Positions 48,110 to 60,089 of a DNA stretch of 64,000 bases are shown in pieces. The notes under the pieces are model-generated. The model made no database searches and was not told where the DNA came from. It was given only the letters and a program-made list of their open reading frames with translations. Origin of the DNA: Clarkia xantiana subsp. parviflora (taxonomy: Eukaryota > Streptophyta > Magnoliopsida > Myrtales > Onagraceae); contig JAPTYO010000010.1 in the NCBI GenBank assembly GCA_036873135.1, forward strand, positions 25,475,772 to 25,539,771, written 5' to 3'. Position 1 is the stretch's first letter, and every line of letters starts with the position of its first letter. The position numbers were made by a program, and so were the translations under genes.

Positions 48110-50375
48110 GTATCAACAACATAATGTGGATTATGCTTTTGTATTTTTCAAGGTAAGCATGAAGAGAAGTGGTGGCTTTGCAATACATTTGAGAAAGGGT
48201 TGATAAACCACCCTACCCTGTTGCTTATAAGGCAAGACAAGGAAACCATGGTGCATGGGTAGTATGTTTTCTTGCTCCAATTTGATGGTCTACTAAGAGT
48301 TTGCACCGAGTATGATTCATCATGATCGGAAATCTATTGGAAGCTTTTATTTTTATTTTTTGGGGCTCGACGAAGTTTGAACTCGGATCTTATAGTTAAT
48401 GGATTAAGTGATAAACTGCTATACCATATTACTTTTCAGGGTTCGGTAGGGTTTGAACCTGAAATTGTTAGTTAATATAGCATCGAATTTTACATTGTGT
48501 TTTCTTAGGGGAGCTTGTGCTTGAAATCTGTAATTAATGGGTAAAATGTTGAACCATGGGTTGAATCTACTAGATGGCATTTTTATTTTGCTAGTTAAAG
48601 GAAGTGCATTAATTTAAGTTTTCACCAATTACAACAAATAGAAACACAAACATCTGAGGCTACAAGAAACATAGTAAATAAAAAACATTCGGTCTCCATC
48701 TTCAACGGAGGCTGCAATACTACAGAGCTAGAGAAGGCAAATAAATACCTCCTCCTTAAGCGCAAATAAATACCTCCTTCTTAAGCGACGCTTCGAGCTA
48801 CAGTATGTATCTGCTTCTATGAGAGGAAATGTCTATTTTACAATTTATATTAACATAATTAATAAATAATATTGATAGTATCAACTAATATAATCTTTAT
48901 ACTAATATAAAAAGTGAGGTTGTCCTTAACCCAATAGATACCTTTTGAATATTTTTATTATTATTATATAATTAGTTCTGAAAAATTTATAAAATTGATG
49001 ATTTAGTTATTATTATTTTGAGACTCATCTATTTATCTTTACTATTACTAAAAAACAGTTAATTAAATTTTATTATTTAAGATCACTTAATTGGTTGGTC
49101 ACCATAGTTATTATTAAATTCTCAATTCAATATATTTATCAATAATATATGATGTCCAATCAATACGTGCAAATGTCGGGTGCATGCATTTTTCTATTCG
49201 TCATATTACAGACATTTTAGTATCATATAAATCAATTACTTGTCAACTCATATAACATATAAAAACATGAATCAAACTTGGTTCTTGAAATTTGACTTTA
49301 CACATAACGTGTTACTCAATGTTCAATACTTAATGTCTTTAACTATTTGTTTAGTTCTTTTGTTTGTAAATTCAATCATATTAAGTATATGATAATTAGA
49401 AGTTGAATAAATAATTAGCGTGAATTCAAGTATAAACTTCATACATTAGAGATTTAAAAAAATTGATGATTTAGTCCCTAATATATTTGAGTATTAATAA
49501 AATTTTCATTAGTTAATTTGCATTAATTGTGTTTTTAAGGTCGCTTAACTTAGATGTTACATTAATTATTATTAACTTCTCAATGCAATATACCTATAAA
49601 TTTGAGTCACCCCAAAGTATGATATGTACTCAACTTGTGCAAACTTCGAGTACATGTTCAGATTTTTTGTATCACATAGATCAGTAACTTGTCAAATCAT
49701 ATATAGTGTGAAAATATGTGTCAACCACGGTTCTTGAATTTTGACCTTTTACGAATAACATGTTACTCATAGTCCAACATTTAGGGTCTCGAACTATTTA
49801 TTTTGTTATTTCGTATGTCAATTTAATCAAATTGTGTGCAACCTAATTAGTTGTTAATTAACTAATTGATTAAAGTCAAGTATAACTTTAGATTTTAATG
49901 AATTGAATTTTCCTTTAGCATTAAATCAATTTTTTTTGGTATTATGGTATAAAATTGCATGGAAAGTATATAGTTACGTTTGTATAGGTCAAACTGCTCC
50001 ACTGATGACTCTAATTGGTTAAGTACGGGTGTACATTCTTCACTCCACAAGTTGATGAGTTATATACAACTTTGTCGTTAATAATTCAGGTCATACACGA
50101 TCCAACTCATGATTAGTTCTAACCATATATATATATATATAAGGCTACTTTAGTACTGTAATTGAAAACAATAGTTAATTTTGTACCTAATTATCATCTT
50201 CTATTTTTTCTGTTTTGAATTACATTTTGTTGTTCTTCTCTACCACACAAATTTATTTTTCACAACCCCTCAACTTGCCCATGTATTAATTAAATTTTAT
50301 CATATTATAAAACTTAAGTTAAATTATGTATCTTGAAATTTAAGATAAATTATGTATCTTGAAACTTAGACGATC
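48110..50375. other. 3' region of LSM8 and long AT-rich spacer
   Basis: The probable LSM8 3' end lies within about 200 bp of the stop. 48350-48560 contains TTTGAACT(C/T)GGAT-type tRNA-like remnants. From about 48890 the DNA is AT-rich with a two-unit diverged repeat. No gene was recognised. Confidence 0.45.
48985..49920. repeat. diverged tandem repeat, two units of about 468 bp
   Basis: AAAATTGATGATTTAGT begins both units (near 48990 and 49460). The order of later landmarks is conserved: TTAATTA with TTATTATTAA(A/C)TTCTCAAT, CTTGTCAA with TCATATA, GGTTCTTGAA(A/T)TTTGAC, and ACATGTTACTCA-like blocks. Divergence is high. Confidence 0.6.
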
Positions 50376-50383
50376 GATGCGCG

Positions 50384-50934
50384 TAGGGGTGGCAATTCGT
50401 GCTATCGTGCGCATCAGTGGTCGTGTCGTGTTAAACTTACTGAACACGAACACGCACGATAAGCTTATCGTGCCACATTTTACAAACACGAACACGACAC
50501 GGATATTTTCGTGCGTGTTCGTGTCGTGCTATCGTGTTGTGAAGGATATTCGGTTGTATATATATATATACGAGATCTTTGAGCAAAAATCAAAATAATT
50601 AACTTCATATTCAAAAAACCATGAATTAATATGTCACTATTCATAAGTTAGTATTATATAGTTTAAAAACACTAAATAATAAACCACTAATTGGAGGTAA
50701 TAGATAAGATTTGCTCAAAAAATACTTAAAATTTAGTCTTATTAGCACAACTTTATCGTGTTATCGTGCGTGTCGTGTTAGGATACTCAAACACGAACAC
50801 GACACGGAAGTTATATCGTGTTAGTCGTGTTCGTGCTATCGTGTTATCGTACTGCCATATGCTAGCACGAACACGGTTTTTTTCGTGCGTGTTCGTATCA
50901 TGCTATCGTGTCGTGTCACAAATTGCCAGCCCTA
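50384..50934. mobile_element. hAT-type non-autonomous element
   Basis: 551 bp. The left end is TAGGGGTGGCAATT and the right end AATTGCCAGCCCTA, its inverse with one mismatch. A perfect 8-bp duplication, GATGCGCG, lies at 50376-50383 and 50935-50942. Both are hallmarks of the hAT superfamily. Inside both ends are repeats of CGTGTTCGTG and CTATCGTGT, which produce spurious frames. Confidence 0.9.
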
Positions 50935-50942
50935 GATGCGCG

Positions 50943-52139
50943 TGCAACACACGCGTTAATAACAAGTATATATTATATATACATTTAACTAATATATAAT
51001 AGGTTCAGTCTCCAAAGTCCTAAAAGTTCAAAATTCAAACGGACTGAAAAACGAGTAAAAGAAAATCCAATGAATTCGGTTTTTTCAGTCTGTACTGATC
51101 GGTTTTCACTGGTTTTCGGAGGAACTGGATTTTGGTTTCACCCTGTAGCAGCTCTAATCTCTTCCCTCGCTGTTATGAGCTGAAATCAATGGATTCGGCA
51201 GTGGATGTCGAATCATGGTGCTGGTGGTAGCAGAGTCAGATTAGGTTTCACGGATTCTTCTTTTGTGGTCCGCGGAGAAATCAGAGACTCTGTAGCCAGC
51301 GGAAATGGAGTTAGAGCGTTCTTCCCAAATCCATCCTGCTGAAGATTCATTCCGTCCTCAAAGAAGCGCTCTAGGTGTCTTATCCCGCCCACTGCTCTCT
51401 TATAAATCTAGAATTTCTGGAAGATTGAACCAAATTAGGAGCTTTCTAGAGGTGTGTTAGAAGAGTATGATTAATCAAAACTATCGAGAAATCAAAAAAT
51501 GGAGATCTTCAATTTTCTGATTTTACTTATGAGATGGCATCTGAAAATGAAAATTGCACTTGATTCAACAGAATGATGATGATTTATTTACACTAGTCTA
51601 TTTCATGAAACAGGAGCCAGTTGCTTTCCTGGTTGGGATCTTTGCAGGAATCTTGAGGTTTGATCTCAATGAAGAACCGACCATTAAAGGAATGAATGGG
51701 TCACAACAACTGTTGAAGCTTCCGGGTCTAAGAAGCTCCCCAATAAATGAAATTGTAATTGTAATTGAGTAAAGATTTCGATACTCTATTACAGCCTTAA
51801 AGTATTTAATTCGAAACATGTATTTCAACTGAATCTTCGGCCTACACTGTTGAGTAAGGATATGCTTCATTGCGACATTCAATGGGAACTCACCAACCAG
51901 GTACCAACTATCCCTTCTTCTTAAGAAAATGTTCATTGGATGGTAATGGTAGCTAAGTTGGCAAATTACAAAATCTCAGTAGATACATACAGACATATAT
52001 CGCGCAAATAAAAAGATACATTGTACTATTACGGACTACATCTTCACAAGCTAAACACTACGAGAGCGAGCAAATTTGCACACCAGTCTTCATTTTGCTC
52101 AATCACAAACAAATTCACACAACAAGACCCCCTACTATT
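50943..52139. other. spacer and 3' region of the GEM-like gene
   Basis: The right flank of the hAT element (GTGCAACACACGCGTTAATA) looks like an old Helitron hairpin. 51100-51450 is GC-richer but has no clear frame. A minus-strand frame at 51598-51936 (RRRDSWYLVGEFPLNVAMKH) is unassigned. About 51960-52139 is the probable 3' untranslated region of the minus-strand gene. Confidence 0.4.
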
Positions 52140-53616
52140 CTAACTATCAATGAAACCATTCTTCATATTAGTTCCATTTAAACTTTCTTTGGCCACGGAA
52201 ATGGCCTTCTCAAGGTTCTCCATTGCCTTATCGTACCTCAAGAAACCCATAAACCAGAAATCGAAGCCGTCTTCTGTAACAATCTCTATGTACTTCTGTG
52301 TTGGTTTGTTAACATTTTCACTCTCATTTGCAGACTTTATCTTCCTTGTTGGAATCGAAACCTGCATTGAGGGGGAGCAAAGTGAGCCATCATTTCAAAG
52401 CATGATTTAGAGCATTCTCCTGAGGTTAATAATTACCTTGTAAGGTGCCTTAACAGGCTGACCCGAGGAGGAAGGAACAGCAATCGATCGTTCGCTGCAG
52501 AAGGTAACTTTCTCAGTCGAGATGAAGAGGAGACCCGCTATAGGACCTGTTGTAGTTGATAAATAGCACTGTGATGCTTTCAGCAGCTTCTCCCCTTCCT
52601 TCATCCCAAAAGCTTGCTTGAAAATGTTCTCCCTTCCACCTTCCTGAATGATTTTCGCTCCCAGCCTCAGCTTTCCCTTCACTGTATCGGATAGTTTACT
52701 GCCCATTTTCACTGTAATTCACATATGAAAGTAGACAATATCATCAGCAAAGAGCAGCAAATCTACTTTTCAATCATGAAACAGATTGAGCAAGTCTTGA
52801 CATTGCAGATAGAAGGTAGTTTACCGTGGTCACGGATCCTGTATACAAAACTGGTGCTTTTTCTCCCCAGTTTCTTGGTCTGTCCTGTTGTTGTCTTTGA
52901 ATCTCCTTTATCTTCACTATCTGGATAAACACAATTAAAGAAGACGAGTTTCCATTCTTATTTGGTGAAAACACATAATTTTGAGCAAGTGAAAAATCAA
53001 GATCAGAAACAATAACTTGAATATGATTGCTGTGAATTTTGTGGGAGTTAGGGATCCATTTTTATTCAATTCAGTAATTACAGTTAAATTACCAATAACC
53101 GAAACCAATTTACAGTGGAGAGAGTGGACTTGAATTAAGGCACTTAAATCTTGAATCTAAGAACTCCCTAGGTGAAAAGAAAGAAGAACAGTTGTTTTCT
53201 ATTCAATCTCACAGAAATTTCAAAAACTGTTACCACTCCAACTGAAAAGATCCACAACTAGTTAGCAGAACATTGTAATCGTAAATTACTCAAGCATGAT
53301 TTCAGTACGCTATTCTTCGGTGTGCAGGAAGGAAGTTCGACTAAGTGAGGCATTTCGTCGAACAGAAAGCAGATATCCATAACCAGTTCCAAGACACGAC
53401 ACAGTACGTAACACAAGTGCAGCAGAATGAGGGACAGAAGTGCTTACTGGATGCGGAGATAGGAGATCCGTAATCATCATTATCGTCGTCAGAGGAAGAA
53501 GATGGAGTCTGGGTGAAGCTGACTGGTTCGGAGACGGAGGAAGCTCTCTCCGGCGTAGTCTCGTATGACTTCATCAATGGACTGGCGATGAATTTGTCAT
53601 CCATCTGCTCCTTCAT
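52140..53616 (-). CDS. GEM-like GRAM domain protein
   Basis: Four exons on the minus strand: 53616-53448, 52920-52825, 52711-52437 and 52361-52140. GT-AG introns join in frame to give 253 aa. ATG at 53616 is the first Met; the upstream in-frame sequence is open but has no ATG. The N-terminus is Ser/Asp-rich and likely disordered (SSSSDDDNDDYG). The signature KLSDTVKGKLRLGAKIIQEG lies at about 94-113. The GRAM domain spans about 117-194, with KASQCYLSTTTGPIAGLLFI and then KYIEIVTEDGFDFWFMGFL. This is the plant GEM-like/ABA-responsive GRAM family, membrane-lipid-binding regulators linked to ABA and cell-fate control. The specific paralogue is not assigned. Confidence 0.9.
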
Positions 53617-54384
53617 CTTCTTGATCAAATCGAAAGTTCGCCTCCTCAAGATCTCTCTCTCTCTCTGTCAACAATAATACTGTTTCTGAGTCTCCACTGT
53701 TGAAGAAGAAGAAGACTCTCCTGTCTGTCAATGGTAATGGCAAGCGAAGATGGAGTGGTTGGAATTTAAGAGCTGGACACTCACACACACTATTACTATT
53801 AGTCTCGAATCTCCATTATTTCGTTTGACGTTTATAGTATACAATCCGAAAATAATACATAATAAATAAATAAAATAAATAAATGAAAAGGATAGGTTGG
53901 TGGAGTAAAATGAATAAATGCTAACTAACTAAAATAGCTATATTAAGTAAAACGAAGAAATGCTAAATAAGACAATTTATGTGATAGTAATTGAAATAAT
54001 AAATAACTATATGCATTGGTGTTCTAATGGTTAAAAACGTTTATTTTCAGGTGGTTTGATTCTAAAATTCAATGTTCGAAACTCTATGGTAGTCACCTTA
54101 CGATGACCTAATTAAATATTAGGTTTCATCTAGTTAACATACTACATCAGATTTAAGAGGGGCAAGTAGCCTTGAGCTGAATATACCAACTCTATGAGAC
54201 TATATATTGATGGGTTAGTGCATGCACGTGTGTTAAGTATGCTCTGAAAAAAATCAAAATTATTAAGAAAATGAGTTTATCGTAGCCACCAGTAACATAA
54301 TCATTTCTTGATATGAAAAATGAAACTATAAATGCATCTAACAAAATTTGAAATTTGTATTTTAAAGTAAAATTTAAGAAAAAA
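53617..54384. other. GEM-like gene 5' region and spacer
   Basis: A CT/AG-rich leader lies at 53640-53720, upstream of the minus-strand start. After about 53810 the DNA is AT-rich. 54015-54080 has a tRNA-like string (TCTAATGGTTAAAAACG, then TGTTCGAAACTC) that could be a SINE remnant. Confidence 0.4.
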
Positions 54385-54926
54385 GGGATTAAGTACATTT
54401 TCATACCACTTCTTTGCACATAATCCACTTTTGGTACCACTTCTATTTTTTTGTATACTTTTGGTACCAATTCTTTCAACTTTGTATCATTTTGGTACCA
54501 CCGTTAACTTTCCGTCCAAATTGGCCATTAAGTGGCATGTGTCATGCACGTGACCGCCCTAAACTTTTGAATTTGTTTCAATTTAGTCCAACTAATGCAT
54601 CCCTAACTTTTAATTTGTTCAATTTAGCCCTAAAATTTCCAAATCGAACCCTTGACCCAAATTGACCTAGCCGGACCTAGCCTAGGGCTAGCCCGACCCT
54701 GGGTCGGGTTCGCCTGGGTCAGGCGACTCTGGGCCGGGGTCACCTGGGTCCGGCGAATCCAACCTAGGGTTGGACCTAGCGAGTGGATTCTGTGCAAAGA
54801 AGTATAAAAAATAGAAGCGGTACTAAAAGTATAAAAAATAGAAGCGGTACTAAAAGTATAAAAAATAGAAGTGGTACTAAAAGTGAATTCTGTGCAAAGA
54901 AGTGGTATGAAAATGTACTTGATCTC
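54385..54926. mobile_element. foldback MULE-type MITE
   Basis: 542 bp. The left end GGGATTAAGTACATTTTCAT pairs with the right end ATGAAAATGTACTTGATCTC. The inverted match extends through CCACTTCTTTGCACA. Flanking AGAAAAAA runs give an 8-9 bp duplication, ambiguous because of the A-tract. The right arm carries three copies of AGTATAAAAAATAGAAG. The centre (54660-54780) is GC-rich, with GGGTCGGGTTCGCCTGGGTC type repeats. Confidence 0.75.
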
Positions 54927-55194
54927 AGAAAAAAAAAAAAAAAAAACATGTAACTCATAAAAGATCTTAAAGATCTTAATTTTGAGAATCGAAGCTTCTA
55001 TATATATATACACATGATTTTAGGAAAAAGGGAAGCAACTTCTTGTGAGATCACTTTATTGCTTGTGTAAATTGTTATTTGCAGAAAGCGACGTTCCGTT
55101 TTTTCTATTCCACTTGGACTTTCTCAGTCAATAAAGGAGGCTAGGGCTAGTTTTGGAGGCAAAGATTTACTTTCAACGTGAACAATAATATAAT

Positions 55195-56393
55195 GGGAGC
55201 GGCTATAATAGTCTCGACTGCATATGCAGTCGAGACAACAATGCCCCTAAAGATTTGTTCAGCTCCTATATTTCATTCACTCTCTCCTCTTTAATAACCT
55301 ACTAGCCCGATTTGAGACTTGACATGACAACCCCTATTTCTACCTATATAATAATATTAATCATTACTATATTATATTATAATATCATATATTTTTTTAC
55401 TTATTAGCTTACTCTCAAGTATCAACTCTGAATTGTTTCATAAAAAAAAAGTCTGAATTGCATTTTGTTTTCTTAATCATTCTAATAGAAATTTTCTTCC
55501 TTTTTCTTTTAAATCAGATTCTACAATTAAGATTTCGTTAAAAAAAATAATGATCAAGCGTCTTCAATTAGAAATAGCATCAATACAACGAAATAATGAT
55601 AAAATTTTCATTTTCAATTCATTTTTTTCACATTCTTTTGTATACATTATAATTTATTATGCTTACAAAACTCAATTCTTTAACGTGAACCTGTTAAATA
55701 CACATATTTTCCATTTACGATATACATAATCATTAGTCATATATAATTTTTTTTATAAAGAATTCAGAAAATTACATAGTATAACTTTAACCTAAGAGTT
55801 TTATTCTCTATAATTGCTTTATATATTATTTTAATATGTTAGGAAATTACATTAATCACTTCAAATTCAAGTCACTAAACTGAACTCAAGGTAATCAAAA
55901 CTAAAAATCCATGTAAATAAATAGTTATGATTGTTAATTCTTGTTAAAATAATATTATTTAATAATATTTTATAGTTTTTATTAATATACTTAAGCGTTT
56001 TACTTAATTGGAATCCTAGTGTAACAATATTTTTCTTTAATCAATAATAATTTTCTTTATCTAGGGTTAATCTCTCCCAAATTAAGGTATTTTTGGGTTA
56101 CAACATATCGATCTTTTTATCAAAATTTTAAGTTTCTATAATGGCAAATTTAAGGGGAAATCATAATTTTCTTTTGTGAAAAAAATAATTGGAATAAAAT
56201 ATAATAATAATAATAATAATAAAGAATTATATAGATAGAAATAGAAATAGAAAATGCCAATTAGGAAGAGAGAAGATTGTCTCAAAGAAATTAAAGTTTT
56301 TTGGGTAAACAAAGGAATCGTGCTGGTCAGGCTATTAAAGGAGGAGTGAGTGTCTCGACTGTATATGCAGTCGAGCCTATTATAGCTGGCCCC
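55195..56393. mobile_element. non-autonomous MULE with palindromic ends
   Basis: 1199 bp. The ends are GGGAGCGGCTATAATAG and its inverse CTATTATAGCTGGCCCC with small differences. A perfect 9-bp duplication, TAATATAAT, lies at 55186-55194 and 56394-56402, as expected for Mutator-like elements. Next to each end sits a 26-bp palindrome: perfect at 55211-55236 (CTCGACTGCATATGCAGTCG core), nearly perfect at 56352-56377. The interior is AT-rich with no transposase. Confidence 0.85.
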
Positions 56394-56402
56394 TAATATA
56401 AT

Positions 56403-56424
56403 AGCATTTTCATTATCTATATCC

Positions 56425-56477
<53 letters not shown>

Positions 56478-57235
56478 AATGTATATATATATATATAGGA
56501 AGCACTTCTTTTATATTATTATATTATTATTGGTTAGGGCTTGATCTGACAAGTCATGAGACAAGACAAATGTTTATCTGGGACCACGCAGCTGGGTCTG
56601 GTCCGATGACTCCAATCTGTTTATGACTTTATGTCGCTCTTTTTGTCGGCATTGTTGACACATCACAATCACATTCATCTTAATATGATATGATTATATA
56701 TATTTCTAATATAATAGCTGAAATTAAAATTTTAATAAACTTAATTTAATTTAGTTGTATTAAATAAGAATGGATCACAATAAACCGACTCTTTATTGCG
56801 TATATATATTTGAATTTTGTGCGCGATTATTATACGCATGTGACGTAATATATAAAATATATAATAATTGTTTTAATAGTCGAATTAAAATAAATATATG
56901 TATCACATTAACATTCGCTCATTACCTTAAGGTTTTATGCAATTGGTCAAGTGGTAAAGTCTGAACTTTCATATGACATCAAAGTGTGCAGGTTCGAATT
57001 CCCGCAACGTCTATTTTAAACCCCAACTCTTTTCAATTATTGATAAGAACGTACATATTATTCTCAATAACACAACACATATAGGACCAGATTCCTCGTT
57101 ACAATAAGAACACGACTCTACACCTGACATATGAGTTGTCATACTGGATCAAGAAATTAAACATTTTTTCACAAAAACATCAACTCTTCCTCGTCAATCT
57201 CCTCATCACGGTTATTGGTTGTTGCTAGTAGAGCC
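56403..57235. other. spacer with (TA)n and SINE-like sequence
   Basis: (TA)n at about 56429-56475 and 56481-56497. The rest is unremarkable AT-rich DNA apart from the tRNA-like segment at 56938-57012. Confidence 0.5.
56938..57012 (+). mobile_element. tRNA-headed SINE-like sequence
   Basis: TGGTCAAGTGG at 56944-56954 fits the Pol III A box. GGTTCGAATTCCC at 56991-57003 is a B box with one extra base. The spacing of about 47 bp is acceptable. The stems do not fold into a normal tRNA, so a tRNA-derived SINE head is more likely than a tRNA gene. The 3' end of the element is not defined. Confidence 0.45.
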
Positions 57236-57725
57236 TGATGAATATACACCCGACTGGACCTCATTAAGGTTCGACTTGGTCGCATCGTCGACCCTGAACA
57301 TGGTAAGAGGCTAATGCCTTTATTTTTCACGCACTAATCCTCCCGACCGGACTAGTTCGGTGTCGAAAAGACCAAACTGGTCCGGATGGGTCCGGACCAG
57401 TCCGGTGTCACGTGGTCGACGCGTCCCGCGACCGGCCCTTGACGCCTGGGTGACTAACACTGGGTTACTCCTATTTACGATACTGCCCTTTTTTACACGG
57501 GTGCCACCCGTAAATGTGGGCCCCTCCGGTGACAAAATACCAACCTCAATAAATAGGGGAAGGTATTCTTCATTTACAACTTGATCTCTCATTTTCACAT
57601 CGAAGCTCTGACTTCTCTCTACCTTTATCTCTCTAAAAATCGAACTCTCACTTAGGCATCAGAGAGGGTTTGCCGGACACCCCCCCCCCCCCCCCCACCC
57701 CCACCCCCAGCTTAACCCTTGTGCA
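57236..57725 (+). repeat. LTR of Tat-like gypsy element, approximate ends
   Basis: Contains a TATA box, CAATAAATAGGGGAAGG, near 57546 and the sequence CACTTAGGCATCAGAGAGGG near 57651, typical of the R/U5 part of plant gypsy LTRs. It ends in TTGTGCA at about 57725. A poly-C run lies at 57680-57708. The start is uncertain: TGATGAATATACACC at 57236 is one candidate. Confidence 0.5.
57680..57708. repeat. poly-C tract
   Basis: 17 C in a row, then CCCCC blocks split by A. The length is prone to sequencing error. Confidence 0.9.
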
Positions 57726-57995
57726 GGCAAGTTTGGAACGGATCAGATGAACGTAACATGAAGACCGAAGGAACACGACTCGACGCAAGGCCACCATGAT
57801 CGGAGTCCCGACGAGCTTATTCCATCATTGCACCGTCTGCACGATTCGAACAAAAAGCTATTACAAGCAAACCATGAGAACGAGCAATAGTACTCCACCA
57901 CCCCCTAAAAATCGGTGGTCGAGTATCCAATACTAAAGAAAAGGAAATCAATGTGATGAACAAGGAAAAATGTCACTGACAGAAAATGCGGAATC

Positions 57996-58105
57996 CTCCA
58001 AGCGACCGCACCTCCAAACATCCGCACTGCCAAGAAAAGGCACCGCCAAGCGCCCGCACCGCCAAGCGCACACGCCTCCAAGCGAGCGCAACCCCAAGCG
58101 CACAC
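57996..58105. repeat. CCAAGCG-type short tandem repeat
   Basis: About six imperfect 17-20 bp copies of CGCACCGCCAAGCGC. Reading frames over it are repeat artefacts. Confidence 0.75.
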
Positions 58106-58108
58106 CTA

Positions 58109-58435
58109 GCTGACGAAAGAAGGTGGAAGTCGGAAGTAGCACATGTACGAATGCGCCTGGCTACAGCTCGGTATTATAACCGGCGATTAAGAGCGCGCCA
58201 GTTCTATGTTGGCGAAATGGTGTAGAGAAGAAACGAGTTTTCCCATTTAGACCAGATAAACAAGATGTCTCCCAAATGGGAAGGTCCATACAAGATAGAA
58301 TCAAGACCAACATTTAATGCATACCGCTTGGAAGACTCAGAGGGGAACGTATCAAAAAACACCTTCAGTGGGGGGCACCTGAAAAAGTACTACGCCTGGC
58401 CACAAGGCGACACACCCCAAACAGTATCCTCATAA
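58109..58435 (+). pseudogene. gypsy integrase C-terminal fragment
   Basis: Reads ATARYYNRRLRARQFYVGE, then after an in-frame TAG at 58223 continues MSPKWEGPYKI and GGHLKKYYAW to a TAA at 58433-58435. The pattern, with R.F..GE(L/M)V, then KWEGPY and HLK.YY, is the standard integrase C-terminus of plant gypsy elements. The rest of pol is deleted upstream. Confidence 0.85.
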
Positions 58436-60089
58436 ACTATTTAATAAAGATTTTTATTAGACTTATATATAATCCTAAAAAGCGAAGATCCTCGGACTTC
58501 GTATTGTATAAATGATGAATGGTTCTGTTTATGAATGCATTTGCCTAACTAGCGACATGTTTTTCCTTTTGAAAAACTCCAAGAGGGGAATACATATAAA
58601 GCCATGGGGGCATCCACCAAGGCTAGATGCAGCATCAAATTGTCTTGGGCTGATTACCAGACAGTATTACTCAAAACATCATGGTAGGAAATATTACCAA
58701 TCCCATGATAGCCGTGCCTTAGAGAACTACCCAAAGCGTCACAGTTTGAAGCAACACCAAGGTCACGGTTTCTGTACCTTAGGGTACTGTTTCAAAAGTG
58801 GTGTGACTGGCAGAGACCATTATCACGATCACAATACCTTAACGCTAAGGTCATGATAATATGATAGCACCAGGTACCTGGAAAATAAAAATCAGGTATC
58901 ATCCATGATACTTGGGCGACACAGAGACCTATGTGATGTGATTGCCTCCATTCCTTAGGAGCTAACTCTAAGGAGATATTTTGAAAATCACTATGTCCAG
59001 TCTCTTTAGTAGCAATGACACTACCATGGATAGTTATGTTTCCGCGACCGCTGACTATACCGATGAAGAGGCAAGCCTCGTAATAACAAGGTTACACCTA
59101 CACGCCCCAAAACGCTGATTATCATGCGAGTCGTGTCTCGCCAAAACGTAAGCTTGAGAAAATCAAGTAACGGATACACTACTACGGCGGAGTCGACAAC
59201 GTCGCGACCTTGCTTCGGACAAGCCAAGTAAGGGTCATACAATGAAAAAACGCATTTCACTACTGCAAGTAGCGTCTTGCGCCAACACCACATCTTGGGC
59301 TACCAAGGGCGGTAAAACGCATTAACAATAGTTCAATAGGTTCACAAGTAGCGTCTTGCCACAACGCTATCTCAAGGCATTGAGTAAGCGGCTTAAAATG
59401 TACCAAACCAAGCAAGTAACGTCTTGCCATAACACTACCCCGAGGCATCGGGCAAGTGGCTAAAACGCAACAAAATAACAAGTAGCGTCTTGTTAACAAC
59501 GCTATCTCGAGGCATCAGATATGCAGTCACAAAACGTGTCAACACAACACAAGTAGCGTCTTTGCAAAACAAAGCTATGTTGAGGCATCAACAAGTAAAT
59601 GATCTTTCACCAAGTATACTGCAAAAGCTACGCCATTCCTTGGAGGCGACCAAGAGGGGCATGGATGAGTTAGCTACCAATGATGACAATGCGATTGAAA
59701 ATGATGAATGTCAAGACCGGCACTACACCGACATGACAATAATAATTACACCCCAAGAGTACGGGGGCATTGATATGGTGGTATGTGTCAAATATATGAC
59801 TAAGGACCACATTCACGTTTTCTCCCCTCAAGCATGAAAGGGCGACATGGGTTGTGGACAAACATACACAACCAATAAACGGCAACGGTTTTCATATCAA
59901 CAAAGGTACGAAATCCTACTAATGATTATATAACCTTATACACATATGTTTCATGTAGATAAAATGCTAAAGATAGATGGATGGCATGCAAGCCTAAGTC
60001 CCAAAACAAATGTTTCCAAGCAAAGGAACATAACAACCATAGATACTAAAGTGGCTATCAACAAGGAATATAAGATAGTGGCTCCTAAA
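58436..60089. other. 3' non-coding region of Tat-like element
   Basis: No gene supported. The plus-strand frame at 58512-58856 is His/Tyr/Ser-rich, without motifs, and probably repeat-derived. Repeated CTTAG and CCTTAG(A/G)G motifs occur around 58700-58980. A clear tandem array lies at 59265-59600. Confidence 0.5.
59265..59600. repeat. tandem repeats of about 70-80 bp
   Basis: Five copies of (A)CAAGTAGCGTCTTGCC, CAACGCTATCTCGAGGCAT(C/T), then AAAACGCAACA. They start near 59265, 59345, 59410, 59479 and 59550. Repeats in this position are common in Tat elements and can seed satellites. Confidence 0.8.

Noticed and set aside
50359..50999. Frames of about 78 codons on the plus strand
   Set aside because: They read through hAT subterminal CGTGTTCGTG repeats and cross the element borders.
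56938..57012. Possible functional tRNA gene
   Set aside because: The boxes are present but the acceptor and anticodon stems do not pair, so SINE-like is preferred.
57905..58142. Minus-strand Ala/Trp/Cys-rich frames
   Set aside because: Product of the CCAAGCG repeat; the real coding trace here is the plus-strand integrase tail.
58512..58856. 114-codon plus-strand frame
   Set aside because: Composition is repeat-like, with no known domain, in the 3' region of a decayed retroelement.
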